Positions 43,044 through 52,258 of a DNA stretch of 64,000 bases are shown one piece after another. Positions within the stretch are counted from its first letter, which is position 1, and each line of letters begins with the position of its first letter. Made by a program: the position numbers and the translations under genes. Source of the stretch: Ardenticatenaceae bacterium (GTDB lineage: Bacteria > Chloroflexota > Anaerolineae > Promineifilales > Promineifilaceae); contig WYBM01000050.1 in assembly GCA_011525915.1 (NCBI GenBank), positions 1-64,000 on the forward strand, given 5' to 3'. The notes under the pieces are model-generated. The model saw only the letters and a program-made list of their open reading frames with translations, did no database searches and was not told the DNA's origin.

Positions 43044-45926
43044 ATGAATTACCCAGAACAACCAGAAGCTTTGGCGGATTGGCTGATTGCCCAGGCGGCA
43101 CAGCCTGACTTTACGCACATCGTCGCCGGCGTCAAAGAGCACCTGACGCTGGATGTTCTCAACGCCATTCGCCAGCAAAGTGCAGCTGAGCTGCAGCGCA
43201 ATGTCCCACGGGCACTGGCGCTAAGCCAGGTTGTAGATGCCGTGGCCAACGTCATAGACACACCGGCAGCACAAGCCTTGGCCAACTGGGCCCGTGGCAA
43301 CGCCATGAACCACCTGAATCGTTACCAGGAATCAGACACCTGTTACCAGGAAGCAGAATTGTACTTTACGGAAAGTGATGACCTATTGTCTCTGGCGGCC
43401 ATACAAGTAAACCGCGCCCTTGTGCTTCGAAATTTAGGGGAATATCCCCAGGCCCTGATACGTGCTGCCCAAGCCAAGGAAACCTGCGCGCAGGTGGGTG
43501 AAGCGGCAGATAGATACCTGGGCACACTGTTTTTAAACAGCGGCTGGATATATGAAGAGATTGGCCAGCCAGAAACGGCGTTAGCAACCTATGCTCAGGC
43601 AAGGGGTATCTTTGAGCAGCTGGGTGATGAAGGACGAGTAGCCGCTGTGGATCTGAATACTGCACATACATTGGCTTCCACCGATCGTTTTCAAGAAGCA
43701 GAACAGCTTTTACTTCAATCCAAAGAGGTGTTAACCCGCGCCGGGCGCATACAGGGGGTTATCCGTGCTGAGCTGAATTTAGGCCGGTTGGCCTGGCGCC
43801 AGGGGGAATACCAGCGGGCCCTACGCCACCTGGAAACCGCTTATGCCCAGTTTGCGGCCATTCCTCTGCCGGTGGAGGTGGCCGTCACCCAAATGCACCG
43901 TGCGTTTGCTTACCGCGGGCTGCTGCTTGTGCCGGAAATGCTGGAGTTGGCCACGGCCGCGGCCAGGGTCTTTCGCCAAAACCGGATGCGGCGTGAACTC
44001 AGCCTATGCCTCAGCCTGCAAGCCTTTGGTTACCAGGAGCTGGGGGAACTTAAAACAGCCGCCAACTTACTGGCCTTAACCCGGCGCGAATTGTACCGGC
44101 AGCAGGCGTGGTGGAAATTGTGGCTGGTGGATATGGACCGGGCTTGGCTGCTGCTCACATTACAGCGCCCGGCAGCCGCCCGGCGCATTGCCCGGCGGGT
44201 GGAACGCCAGCTAAAGTCTCAACAGTTCCCTTCATTGGAAGCCCGCCTGCAGCTCACACTCGCTCACTGTGCCCTGGCCGAAGGCCGGCTGCGTGAAGGG
44301 CAGCAGCGGGCCGCCCAGGCCCTGGCGCTTACCCAGGAATACAAACTGACAGAGTTTCGTATTCAGGCACACCATCTTTTGGCACAGATCGCCCTGCAAA
44401 CGGGGGAAGAAGAGGCCGCCTGGGGTCACCTGCAACAAGCGGTAGAGGTCAGTGAACAACTGCGGCTGTTGTTGTCTCTGGATGAATTCCACCTCAGTTT
44501 TATGCGTAACAAGCTGGCCTTGTATGCCGATAACACTGCGCTGACACAAACGCTGATGCACACAGGGCGATGTTCGCCGGCGCAGCTTTTTTATACCATC
44601 AACCTGGCCTTTGCCGCGCCTTTGCCCACATCTGCCGCCCCTGCTGAGGCCGCCGTGCCGGATGAACACCTAGCTTCCCGCCTGGTTGAGCTGCGCCGCA
44701 CCTGGTATTGGCACCATCACCGGCTCTCCCTGAGCGGTTCCCTGGCCGCCCCGGACCAGGGAATGGGTAACGATGCTCATCAGCAAACCCTGCACACCGT
44801 GGAAATGGAGATGGCCGAATTATGGCGGCGGGCGCACATTCAAACAACCGCCCCGGCAGCTTTCCGGGCGGCAGTTTACCAACACGATCAGCAAGAGGCT
44901 CTGCTGATAGAAGTACAACAACAGCTCAAGCCAAAAGAAGCCCTTCTTATCTATTATGTGCTTCACGAGCGCCTGCACGTGTACCTGCTCACGCCTGATA
45001 CCCCCTATGTAATGGCAGAGCTGGCAGACAGTTCCGTGGTGTCCCATCTTTTGCGCCGCTGGCGTTTTTATCTGCAGCACATGCAAACACTGCCCGGAAC
45101 GGCCGATCACCAGGCACAAAAGCATTTATCGTCCTTTTACCAGCTATTGATCGAGCCCCTGCGCACACACCTGGCCGGCTTTTCTTCTCTCTACATCTGT
45201 TTGCCGCCCCAATGGCATGATCTGCCCCTGCCGGCATTTTTTGATGGCCACCACTACCTGATAGAGCGCTTCTGTCTCACTTATCTGTCTGCGCCCTCCG
45301 CTTTGCTCCGGGCCACTGAAAGAGTAAAGAGCTTTGGGCAGGCCTCAGACGAGCCGCTTCAGGCGCTGGTGCTTGGCCATTCAGACGGAGGGCGGCTGCC
45401 CCATACCCTGTCTGAAATAAACAGGGTGGCCGCATCCCTGCCGGCCCACTGGCAGGTACAGCGGTTAACCGAAGCGGAAGCCACCCTGGACGCCTTTCGC
45501 CGGGTTTGTGGGCAAACCCGGCTGCTGCACCTGGCTACACACGCCGTCTACCGCCCAGACAACCCCCTCTTCTCCTGGTTTCAGTTGGCCGATGGCGCCC
45601 TGACGGTGACCGACCTTTATGACATCCACCTGGGCAGCCAGCCGCTGGTGGTACTGAGTGCCTGCGAAACAGGGCAGGGGCAGGCCCGCGGCGGCGGGTT
45701 GCTGGGCATGGGGCGCGGCTTTTTGTCCGCCGGCGCCGCGGCCTTAGTGGTGTCCTTATGGCACATTGAGGACCAGGCCACGGCCGTGTTTATGGGCGAT
45801 TTTTACCAACAGCTTTACCACGCCCAGCTGCCGGTGAGCCAAGCGTTACAAGCCGCCCAGGTCAAGGCCATCGGCCAAAAGCAGGCCAGCGCTCAGTGGG
45901 CCGGTTTTGTGTTTATAGCCGGATGA
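43044..45926 (+). CDS. TPR-CHAT protease
   Basis: Residues about 70-500 are tetratricopeptide repeats (for example ARGNAMNHLNRYQESDTCYQ, NRALVLRNLGEYPQALIRA, LNSGWIYEEIGQPETALATY, LNLGRLAWRQGEYQRALRHL). Residues about 620-960 form a CHAT (caspase-like) domain with catalytic His near residue 831 in HLATHAVYRPDNPLFS and Cys near residue 872 in VLSACETGQGQARGGG. CHAT peptidases cut specific protein partners, as in TPR-CHAT/Csx29 or separase-like systems. No CRISPR genes are near. The next gene, a small secreted protein, is 112 bp downstream. ACGGCCGT is nearly absent from this gene. Confidence 0.93.
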   Translation: MNYPEQPEALADWLIAQAAQPDFTHIVAGVKEHLTLDVLNAIRQQSAAELQRNVPRALALSQVVDAVANVIDTPAAQALANWARGNAMNHLNRYQESDTCYQEAELYFTESDDLLSLAAIQVNRALVLRNLGEYPQALIRAAQAKETCAQVGEAADRYLGTLFLNSGWIYEEIGQPETALATYAQARGIFEQLGDEGRVAAVDLNTAHTLASTDRFQEAEQLLLQSKEVLTRAGRIQGVIRAELNLGRLAWRQGEYQRALRHLETAYAQFAAIPLPVEVAVTQMHRAFAYRGLLLVPEMLELATAAARVFRQNRMRRELSLCLSLQAFGYQELGELKTAANLLALTRRELYRQQAWWKLWLVDMDRAWLLLTLQRPAAARRIARRVERQLKSQQFPSLEARLQLTLAHCALAEGRLREGQQRAAQALALTQEYKLTEFRIQAHHLLAQIALQTGEEEAAWGHLQQAVEVSEQLRLLLSLDEFHLSFMRNKLALYADNTALTQTLMHTGRCSPAQLFYTINLAFAAPLPTSAAPAEAAVPDEHLASRLVELRRTWYWHHHRLSLSGSLAAPDQGMGNDAHQQTLHTVEMEMAELWRRAHIQTTAPAAFRAAVYQHDQQEALLIEVQQQLKPKEALLIYYVLHERLHVYLLTPDTPYVMAELADSSVVSHLLRRWRFYLQHMQTLPGTADHQAQKHLSSFYQLLIEPLRTHLAGFSSLYICLPPQWHDLPLPAFFDGHHYLIERFCLTYLSAPSALLRATERVKSFGQASDEPLQALVLGHSDGGRLPHTLSEINRVAASLPAHWQVQRLTEAEATLDAFRRVCGQTRLLHLATHAVYRPDNPLFSWFQLADGALTVTDLYDIHLGSQPLVVLSACETGQGQARGGGLLGMGRGFLSAGAAALVVSLWHIEDQATAVFMGDFYQQLYHAQLPVSQALQAAQVKAIGQKQASAQWAGFVFIAG

Positions 45927-46038
45927 TACTGTTATGTGGTTTCTTTTGTCGTAAACACGGATGAACGACGTTGAGTATTTATAACAACAGCGATCAAATA
46001 ATAAAAATTAATGAATAACACATATAAGGAAAGTAAAC

Positions 46039-46461
46039 ATGGTCACATTATTTAAACAAAGTTTATGGGCAGCACTCATTATTCTAATAGCCGCAACTGT
46101 TATGGGGCCTTCTAAGGCAAATGCTTCGTATGGACTTATACCACCCTATGTTGAGATTGACGACTTCTTATTCCAGAGATATGAAAATACCTTGACAATT
46201 TGGGGCCAGGCCGGGCCTACCCGACCTACCTTGGAATTTGCCATCCTCGATGCCTACAACGAACCGGGGCAATATTATGATATAGAAATTACAAACACCA
46301 CCTGGCAGCAATCTTCATGGGAAGTTACCGGCATTCCGGAGCAGTTTCCCCCCAGAGGGTTTATCATTGTTACCGCCACTTACAGTAATGGCACGGTGGT
46401 TGAAGACAGCTATTATTATGATTTAACTATTCCTCAATGTACAGAAGAAACTTGTGGTTAG
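46039..46461 (+). CDS. Small secreted protein downstream of the CHAT protease
   Basis: Not recognised. 140 aa with a signal peptide (AALIILIAATVMGPSKANAS). The mature part is about 110 residues, beta-rich and acidic (YGLIPPYVEIDDFLF, LTIWGQAGPTRPTLEFAIL, FIIVTATYSNGTVVEDSYYY), and ends with two Cys in IPQCTEETCG. AAGGAAAG precedes the ATG. Its base composition is noticeably AT-richer than all neighbours and it contains no ACGGCCGT, which may indicate recent arrival. It could be a partner or just a neighbour of the CHAT gene. Confidence 0.7.
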   Translation: MVTLFKQSLWAALIILIAATVMGPSKANASYGLIPPYVEIDDFLFQRYENTLTIWGQAGPTRPTLEFAILDAYNEPGQYYDIEITNTTWQQSSWEVTGIPEQFPPRGFIIVTATYSNGTVVEDSYYYDLTIPQCTEETCG

Positions 46462-46485
46462 ATGAGATTGTAGTTAATTTTCCGA

Positions 46486-46526
46486 GTTCATCTTACTGAC
46501 CATCAACTTGGGTCAGTAAGGTGAAC
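46486..46526 (+). terminator. Strong hairpin after the small secreted protein gene
   Basis: GTTCATCTTACTGACC (46486-46501) pairs with GGTCAGTAAGGTGAAC (46511-46526) over 16 bp with one G-T pair and a nine-base loop. The following CCTTAATG has only a weak T content. The rest of the 295-bp gap holds TATAAT-like strings near 46673 and 46690 but no complete promoter that I can support. Confidence 0.6.
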
Positions 46527-46756
46527 CCTTAATGTGGAACTCCTCACACCTTTTAAATCCTCCATTTGCTGAGTTGGTTGCATGGTTATTGCCGTGGCCC
46601 CGCTGGCTTGCAGGCGCTTGCAGTTTGGCCGGACTAAGTGCTAGTCCACCTGACAAAACGCCCGTATAATCCTCCTTCGCATCCTGTTATCGTATATTAT
46701 TGGCATTCCCCCCATTTCCCAGCCGTGGGAACTTATCAGCAAAGGAGGCTGAAACG

Positions 46757-49700
46757 ATGACGTATAAACCTGGCAAGATCATCTCCCTTGTCCTGATCGC
46801 CTTGTTACTTGTGGCCGGTGCGGCGGCGCTCTGGCGCCCTGCCCAGCCGGCGCCAGAAGGGCAGCAAGCCCGGCAGGCCCAAACCGAACTGCTGCAGGCC
46901 CAGGGCAAAGCGTTTTATGCCCCTGAAGCTGAAGAAAACCCGGCGGAGGAAGGCGAGTTCCTGCTGAGTGTAGGCGACTTTTGGGCCCTTCGCGTCGCTT
47001 ACCCCACCGGTGTATTTGACCAGCAATGGCTGGTAGACGCCGCCGCCGCCGACCAACTGATCCAGGCAAAACTGCCCGCCGGCACGCATGATCGCCCACA
47101 AAGCGGCGGCAACCTGGACCCCAACCAGTTCACATCGTTAGGCCCCCACCCACTGCAATCGCTTAACTATGGCATTGTGGCCGGCCGCACCAACGTCATC
47201 GCCAGTGACCCCGTTTCGCCTACCATTGCTTACATCGGTTCTGTTGGCGGTGGTGTGTGGAAAACGGAAAACTGCTGTGACGCCAACACCACCTGGACGG
47301 TCATGACCGACGACCCGCTGATCGCCAATACAGCCATTGGAGACCTTACCCTTGACCCCAATGATCACAACACCATTTACGCAGGCACCGGGGATTTACG
47401 TTTTGGCTCCTGGTCTTTTGGCAGTGCCGGTGTGCTCAAAAGCACAGATGCCGGGCTCACCTGGGAAGTGCTGGGCGCAGACGTCTTTGGGCCGCCCTAT
47501 ACCCAGCCGCCCAACACCTTCCCCCAATACCAGGCCATCGGCAAAGTGCGGGTAGACCCCCGCAACAGTAACACGGTGGTGGTCACCACCAAAACCGGCG
47601 TTTTCTTTTCCTATGATGCCGGCGCCAACTGGTCTGGCCCCTGCCTCACCAACGCCCATGCCACGCAGCGCCAGGACGGCACCGGGCTAATTTTGCATGA
47701 CAACGGCGCCAGTACGGACGTGTACGTGGCCATTGGCACCCGCGGGCAGCCCACCCCGGTGCAGCCAGACCTGGACCAGACCGGGGCCAATGGCATTTAC
47801 CGGGCCACCATGCCCACCAGCGGCTGCCCGGCCGTGGGTGACTGGACGCTGCTTACCAGAGGTGACAACGGCTGGCCGGCCGGCACCGGCAATGGAAACC
47901 CTGGCGGTGTGGTCGGCCGTATTGACATGGCCATGGCTCCTTCTGACCCTGACGTCATCTATGCCGCGGCCGCTGATACTTTCCTGAATAACGGCTTGCT
48001 GGCCATTTACCGCACAGATGATGGCGGTGTCTCCTGGGTGCAGGGTACAAATAATGACGGCGGCAGTGCGCAAAACTGGTGGAACCAGAATGTGATTGTC
48101 GACCCCACCGACCCCATGACTATCTTTGTAGATATAATTGACATCTGGCGTTCCACCGATGGGGGGGCTACGGTAACAAATATTACACAAGGATACGGTG
48201 CGGGTGACGTGGTCCATGTAGACCAACATGGCCTGGCGTACGTGGATAATGACCCTGACCGGCTGCTGGCCAGCAACGATGGCGGTATTTATTATACTGG
48301 TGTAGCCACCGACCCTAACCTGGATTACAGTGACTTCATCCGGTTGAATGCAACTTTGAACACGATTGAATTTTACGCCGGTGACATCAGCGGCAACTTT
48401 AATTTCTCTAATGCCCCAGCGGCAAATGGCGGTGCCCAAGACAATGGATCCATGGTGAAGGTATGGGATGTCGCCGGCGGTGAACCTGTAGGGCCAGCTG
48501 CTTGGCAAGAAACCACCGGTGGTGATGGCATGTTCGCCCGTATTGAACCCAAACTTGCCCAGAATTGGTATCAAGAATATCAGAACGGTTACATACGCCG
48601 TTCGACCACTGGACCTTATGGTTATTATGCGCTGCTCAGCCGGGTATGGGGCAGTGACCGGCTTAGCTTTATCATGCCCTATGAATTGGATAAGTATAAT
48701 TGTCCTGGGGCTATTTGCGACCATATGATCCTGGGCACACACCGGGTATGGGAATCTATTAATGCCGGCACCAATTTTTATGTCAACAGCCCGGACCTGA
48801 CCAAAAATACGCTGGGACCCCGCTCTTTTATTCAGCAGTTAAACTATGCCGTCAGTGACGGCTCCGTGGCCATTGTGGGCACGTTAGACGGTAACGTGCA
48901 GTACGGGTTTGGCCTGGGGCAGGGGACGGCCAACAGCGCCACCTGGGTGAACGTGACCGGCGGCAATACCGTGCTGCCCAACCGCCCCATCATGGATGTG
49001 GCCACCCATCCCACCGTGCCTACCATTGGGTTTGCGGCCATCGGCGGCTTTGACCAGAACACCCCGGGCACACCCGGGCACGTCTACCAGGTAACGTGCA
49101 GCAGTAACTGCAGCGCTTTTACCTGGGAAAACAAGTCCGGCAACCTGCCCAACATTCCGGTCAACAGCATTATTGCCAACCCCAACATGCCCACCCAGGT
49201 GTTTGCGGGCACAGATTGGGGCCTCTACTTTACCGATGATATTACGGCCGTCTCGCCCACCTGGAACCTGTTTACGGCCGGGCTGCCGCGGGTGATGATC
49301 TGGGACATGGTTATTGACCGTGGGTTTACCACGTTGGCCCTGTTTACGCGGGCACGCGGCGCCTACGTCTGGCCGCTGCCTGCGGCCCCGTACCTGGCGA
49401 CGTTGGATGACAGCAGCGCCAGCGGCCTGAACGGCACAAGTGTGGTGCATGCGTTTACGCTTGCAAATATAGGGACAGAGAATGACGCTTACACCCTGAG
49501 TGTGGCCGATCATGTGTGGCCAACGACGATTCTAACCAGTTCACCCATCAGCGTGTCTACCGGCATGACAGTTGCCGTAGAGGTGCAGGTGGACATTCCG
49601 GCGGCGGCCTATGGTGGTGACGTAGACGGCTTTACACTCACGGCCGTGTCCGTCAACGACCCAGCAGCCCAGGCGGCCGGTACGGGGGATACCACGGTAG

Positions 49701-50065
49701 ACAGCGTGGCAGGCATCGCTACGGCAGATCCGGCCGGCCAGAGCGGGAACCAGGGCCAGACGGTGACCTATACCGTCACCCTGACCAACACCGGCAACGT
49801 CACCGATACTTTTGCCGTGGATATTGGCGCCGCCAATTGGCCGGTAACCGCCACGGCCACGGCCGTGGGCCCCCTGGCGCCTAATGCCAGCGGCAGTTTT
49901 GAAGTGACCGTCACCATTGGCGCCGGCGTCACCGATACGGTGGCCATTACGCTGACCTCCGGTGCGGATGATACGGTCACGGCCGTGGTGACACTTACCA
50001 CCACCGCTGAAGGCTCATCCAATACCTATATCTACCTGCCGGCCATCCTCAAACCGGAAGGCTAA
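46757..50065 (+). CDS. Large secreted BNR/sialidase-like beta-propeller protein
   Basis: The start at 46757 is set by AAAGGAGG eight bases upstream; 19 further codons are open upstream. An N-terminal signal anchor (IISLVLIALLLVAGAAALW) is followed by a propeller of BNR/Vps10-type blades: VGSVGGGVWKTENC, TIYAGTGDLRFG, GVLKSTDAGLTWEVLG, IYRTDDGGVSWVQGTN, RSTDGGATVTNI, LLASNDGGIYYTG. The last 230 residues are two or more CARDB/DUF11-like beta domains, ending in YIYLPAILKPEG. Such proteins are exported glycan- or surface-binding proteins. The catalytic type cannot be assigned. The segment lacks ACGGCCGT until 49.2 kb. Confidence 0.85.
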   Translation: MTYKPGKIISLVLIALLLVAGAAALWRPAQPAPEGQQARQAQTELLQAQGKAFYAPEAEENPAEEGEFLLSVGDFWALRVAYPTGVFDQQWLVDAAAADQLIQAKLPAGTHDRPQSGGNLDPNQFTSLGPHPLQSLNYGIVAGRTNVIASDPVSPTIAYIGSVGGGVWKTENCCDANTTWTVMTDDPLIANTAIGDLTLDPNDHNTIYAGTGDLRFGSWSFGSAGVLKSTDAGLTWEVLGADVFGPPYTQPPNTFPQYQAIGKVRVDPRNSNTVVVTTKTGVFFSYDAGANWSGPCLTNAHATQRQDGTGLILHDNGASTDVYVAIGTRGQPTPVQPDLDQTGANGIYRATMPTSGCPAVGDWTLLTRGDNGWPAGTGNGNPGGVVGRIDMAMAPSDPDVIYAAAADTFLNNGLLAIYRTDDGGVSWVQGTNNDGGSAQNWWNQNVIVDPTDPMTIFVDIIDIWRSTDGGATVTNITQGYGAGDVVHVDQHGLAYVDNDPDRLLASNDGGIYYTGVATDPNLDYSDFIRLNATLNTIEFYAGDISGNFNFSNAPAANGGAQDNGSMVKVWDVAGGEPVGPAAWQETTGGDGMFARIEPKLAQNWYQEYQNGYIRRSTTGPYGYYALLSRVWGSDRLSFIMPYELDKYNCPGAICDHMILGTHRVWESINAGTNFYVNSPDLTKNTLGPRSFIQQLNYAVSDGSVAIVGTLDGNVQYGFGLGQGTANSATWVNVTGGNTVLPNRPIMDVATHPTVPTIGFAAIGGFDQNTPGTPGHVYQVTCSSNCSAFTWENKSGNLPNIPVNSIIANPNMPTQVFAGTDWGLYFTDDITAVSPTWNLFTAGLPRVMIWDMVIDRGFTTLALFTRARGAYVWPLPAAPYLATLDDSSASGLNGTSVVHAFTLANIGTENDAYTLSVADHVWPTTILTSSPISVSTGMTVAVEVQVDIPAAAYGGDVDGFTLTAVSVNDPAAQAAGTGDTTVDSVAGIATADPAGQSGNQGQTVTYTVTLTNTGNVTDTFAVDIGAANWPVTATATAVGPLAPNASGSFEVTVTIGAGVTDTVAITLTSGADDTVTAVVTLTTTAEGSSNTYIYLPAILKPEG

Positions 50066-50186
50066 TACCACTGTGACCGGTGCTGTTGCCAGCGCCGGTC
50101 ACCCTATTCATACGATCTCTGATTCGCCGGTCATGTGACCGGCGAATCATTTATGCGCCCGGTTGTTGGCCAAAGCCACCCCTATC

Positions 50187-50732
50187 ATGAACAAACCTTT
50201 TCAGACAGTTACCCAAAACATCGTCTGGCAGTGCCCCTGGTATGCCGTGCGCCAGGACAAGCTGCTGCTGCCAGACGGCAGCCACGGCGTATACAACACC
50301 ATCATGAAAGGTCCGGCGGTATGGGTTGTGCCTGTCACCCCATCTGGGGATATTGTGCTCATCCACCATTACCGTTATACCGTGGATGATTGGTGTTATG
50401 AGCTGCCGGCTGGCGGTGTAAAACCAGGCCAGCGTTTAGAAGAAGCCGCACGCGAAGAACTGCGGGAAGAGGTTGGCGGGGTGGCTGGCCACCTGGTCTA
50501 CCTGGGGCAATTTTACACGGCCAACGGCATCTGTGATGAGGTGGGCCATTTTTTCCTGGCTACTGATGTGGTGTTGGGCGAGCCAACGCCTGAACCGGGA
50601 GAAGTGATGACCATTCATCGCAAACCTATTACTGAAGCTCTGGACATGGCCCGCCGTGGACAAATCACCGACGCCCCTTCGCTTATGGTCCTGCTGCTGT
50701 GTGAACCCCACCTGCGCCAACTCATCCCCTAA
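50187..50732 (+). CDS. NUDIX hydrolase, ADP-ribose pyrophosphatase-like
   Basis: 181 aa from ATG 50187; the in-frame TTG at 50163 is unlikely. The Nudix box lies in GGVKPGQRLEEAAREELREE with VGG after it. The usual Arg of the RE dipeptide is Glu (EELREE), but the metal-binding EE pair is kept. YELPAGG and FYTANGICDEVGHFFLA fit the ADP-sugar pyrophosphatase group. The role is probably turnover of ADP-ribose or similar nucleoside diphosphates. Confidence 0.88.
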   Translation: MNKPFQTVTQNIVWQCPWYAVRQDKLLLPDGSHGVYNTIMKGPAVWVVPVTPSGDIVLIHHYRYTVDDWCYELPAGGVKPGQRLEEAAREELREEVGGVAGHLVYLGQFYTANGICDEVGHFFLATDVVLGEPTPEPGEVMTIHRKPITEALDMARRGQITDAPSLMVLLLCEPHLRQLIP

Positions 50733-50811
50733 ACGTCACTTGTTGTTATAATCGTCCCAGGCAAGCGGGAGGGTGGCCAACTACTGTATTTAATTTGTGA
50801 AGGATAGGACC

Positions 50812-52020
50812 ATGCACATTCCTAAGATTGATGTCCCTGACGAGCAGGGCCGGTTTGGCCCTTATGGCGGCCAGTTTGTGCCGGAAACGCTGATGCCCGC
50901 CCTGGCGGAACTGGTGGCGGCCTATGAGAGTGCCCGCACCGACCCGGCCTTTCTGGCCGAGTTTGACCATTTGCTGCAGACCTATGTGGGACGGCCGTCG
51001 CCCCTGACCCATGCCCGCCGCCTGTCCCAACACCTGGGCGGGGCCCAGATTTACCTCAAGCGTGAAGACCTCAACCACAGCGGCGCCCATAAAATTAACA
51101 ACGCCTTGGGCCAGGCACTGCTGGCCAAACGCATGGGCAAAAACCGCATCGTGGCCGAGACAGGCGCCGGGCAGCATGGCGTGGGCACGGCCACTGCCTG
51201 TGCTTTGTTAGGGTTGGAATGCATTGTATACATGGGTGAGGTAGACATTGCCCGGCAGCAGCCCAACGTTTACCGTATGAAACTGCTGGGCGCCCAGGTA
51301 CACCCTGTGAGCAGTGGCAGCCGCACCCTCAAAGACGCCATCAACGAAGCCATTCGTGACTGGGTGACCAACGTGGAAACAACCCATTACCTGCTGGGGT
51401 CTGTGCTGGGGCCGCACCCCTACCCTATGATGGTGCGTGATTTCCAAAGTGTGATCGGCCATGAAGCACGGGCCCAGATGTTAGCGGCTGCCGGGCGGCT
51501 GCCAGATGTGATCATTGCTTGCGTGGGCGGCGGCAGCAATGCTATGGGCATCTTTCATGCGTTCCGTGATGATGAACAGGTGCAGTTGATTGGTGTGGAA
51601 GCGGGCGGTGAGGGCCTTGAAGGGGGCAAACATGCGGCCCGTTTTGCTGACCTGAACGTGGCCCGTGTAGGCGTGCTGCACGGCACCAAAAGTTACGTCA
51701 TGCAAACACCAGATGGGCAAATCATGGAAACCCACAGCATCAGCGCCGGGCTGGATTACCCCAGCGTCGGGCCGGAACATGCCCTGTTTCGTGACCAGGA
51801 ACGGGCTGGCTATACCTACGCCACGGACCAGGAAGCGCTGGCCGCTTTTCAGACACTTTGCCAGATGGAAGGCATTATTCCCGCCCTGGAGAGCAGCCAT
51901 GCGGTGGCAGAAGTCATCAAGCAGGCCCCTCACCTGCGGCCAGACCAGATCATTCTTGTTAATGTGAGTGGGCGTGGTGACAAAGATTTAGATACGGTGA
52001 TGGTGGCCCTGGATTTATAG
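50812..52020 (+). CDS. trpB: Tryptophan synthase beta chain
   Basis: Joins indole and serine with PLP. The PLP lysine is near residue 93 in [17 protein letters not shown]. Further motifs: [51 protein letters not shown], the phosphate loop [12 protein letters not shown] and [13 protein letters not shown]. About 402 aa, TrpB1-type by [22 protein letters not shown] precedes ATG 50812; the frame is open five codons further. trpA is not in the window. Confidence 0.96.
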   Translation: MHIPKIDVPDEQGRFGPYGGQFVPETLMPALAELVAAYESARTDPAFLAEFDHLLQTYVGRPSPLTHARRLSQHLGGAQIYLKREDLNHSGAHKINNALGQALLAKRMGKNRIVAETGAGQHGVGTATACALLGLECIVYMGEVDIARQQPNVYRMKLLGAQVHPVSSGSRTLKDAINEAIRDWVTNVETTHYLLGSVLGPHPYPMMVRDFQSVIGHEARAQMLAAAGRLPDVIIACVGGGSNAMGIFHAFRDDEQVQLIGVEAGGEGLEGGKHAARFADLNVARVGVLHGTKSYVMQTPDGQIMETHSISAGLDYPSVGPEHALFRDQERAGYTYATDQEALAAFQTLCQMEGIIPALESSHAVAEVIKQAPHLRPDQIILVNVSGRGDKDLDTVMVALDL

Positions 52021-52056
52021 CGGCGGCGGCATTCATATGGTGGGCGGTTAGGGCCC

Positions 52057-52077
52057 GTCCATCATTAAGCGATGGAC
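52057..52077 (+). terminator. Short hairpin after trpB
   Basis: GTCCATC (52057-52063) pairs with GATGGAC (52071-52077), directly before the family B repeat. No T-run. It may be a chance stem or a weak terminator. Confidence 0.35.
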
Positions 52078-52136
52078 TTAGGGTTCGTTCAAAATAACTT
52101 TGGGCTTTTACCAAGTTAATTGTAAATGAGCCCTTA
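52078..52136. repeat. Family B element reduced to its two ends
   Basis: TTAGGGTTCGTTCAAAATAA, CTTTGGGCTTTTACCAAG and then at once TTAATTGTAAATGAGCCCTTA. The left and right ends of the longer element (39571-39718) are joined without the CAGT core, so this copy defines the ends: TAAGGG(T/C)TC(G/A)TT-type inverted repeats. 52137-52258 holds no recognised feature. Confidence 0.75.
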
Positions 52137-52258
52137 GGGATGGACCTGTTGACAACGCGTGAATTATCAGGCGGCACCCGGTGATTAAACCAAATACCTA
52201 TGGGCGTGGGGTCTGTTTGCGGTTAAGGTGTATCCTGGTGAGACTCTAAAATAGACCT

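Noticed and set aside
49749-49775. GGTGAC and GTCACC boxes in the propeller gene
   Set aside because: The arms are further apart than in the 13-bp palindrome and the sequence is explained by Val-Thr-rich coding.
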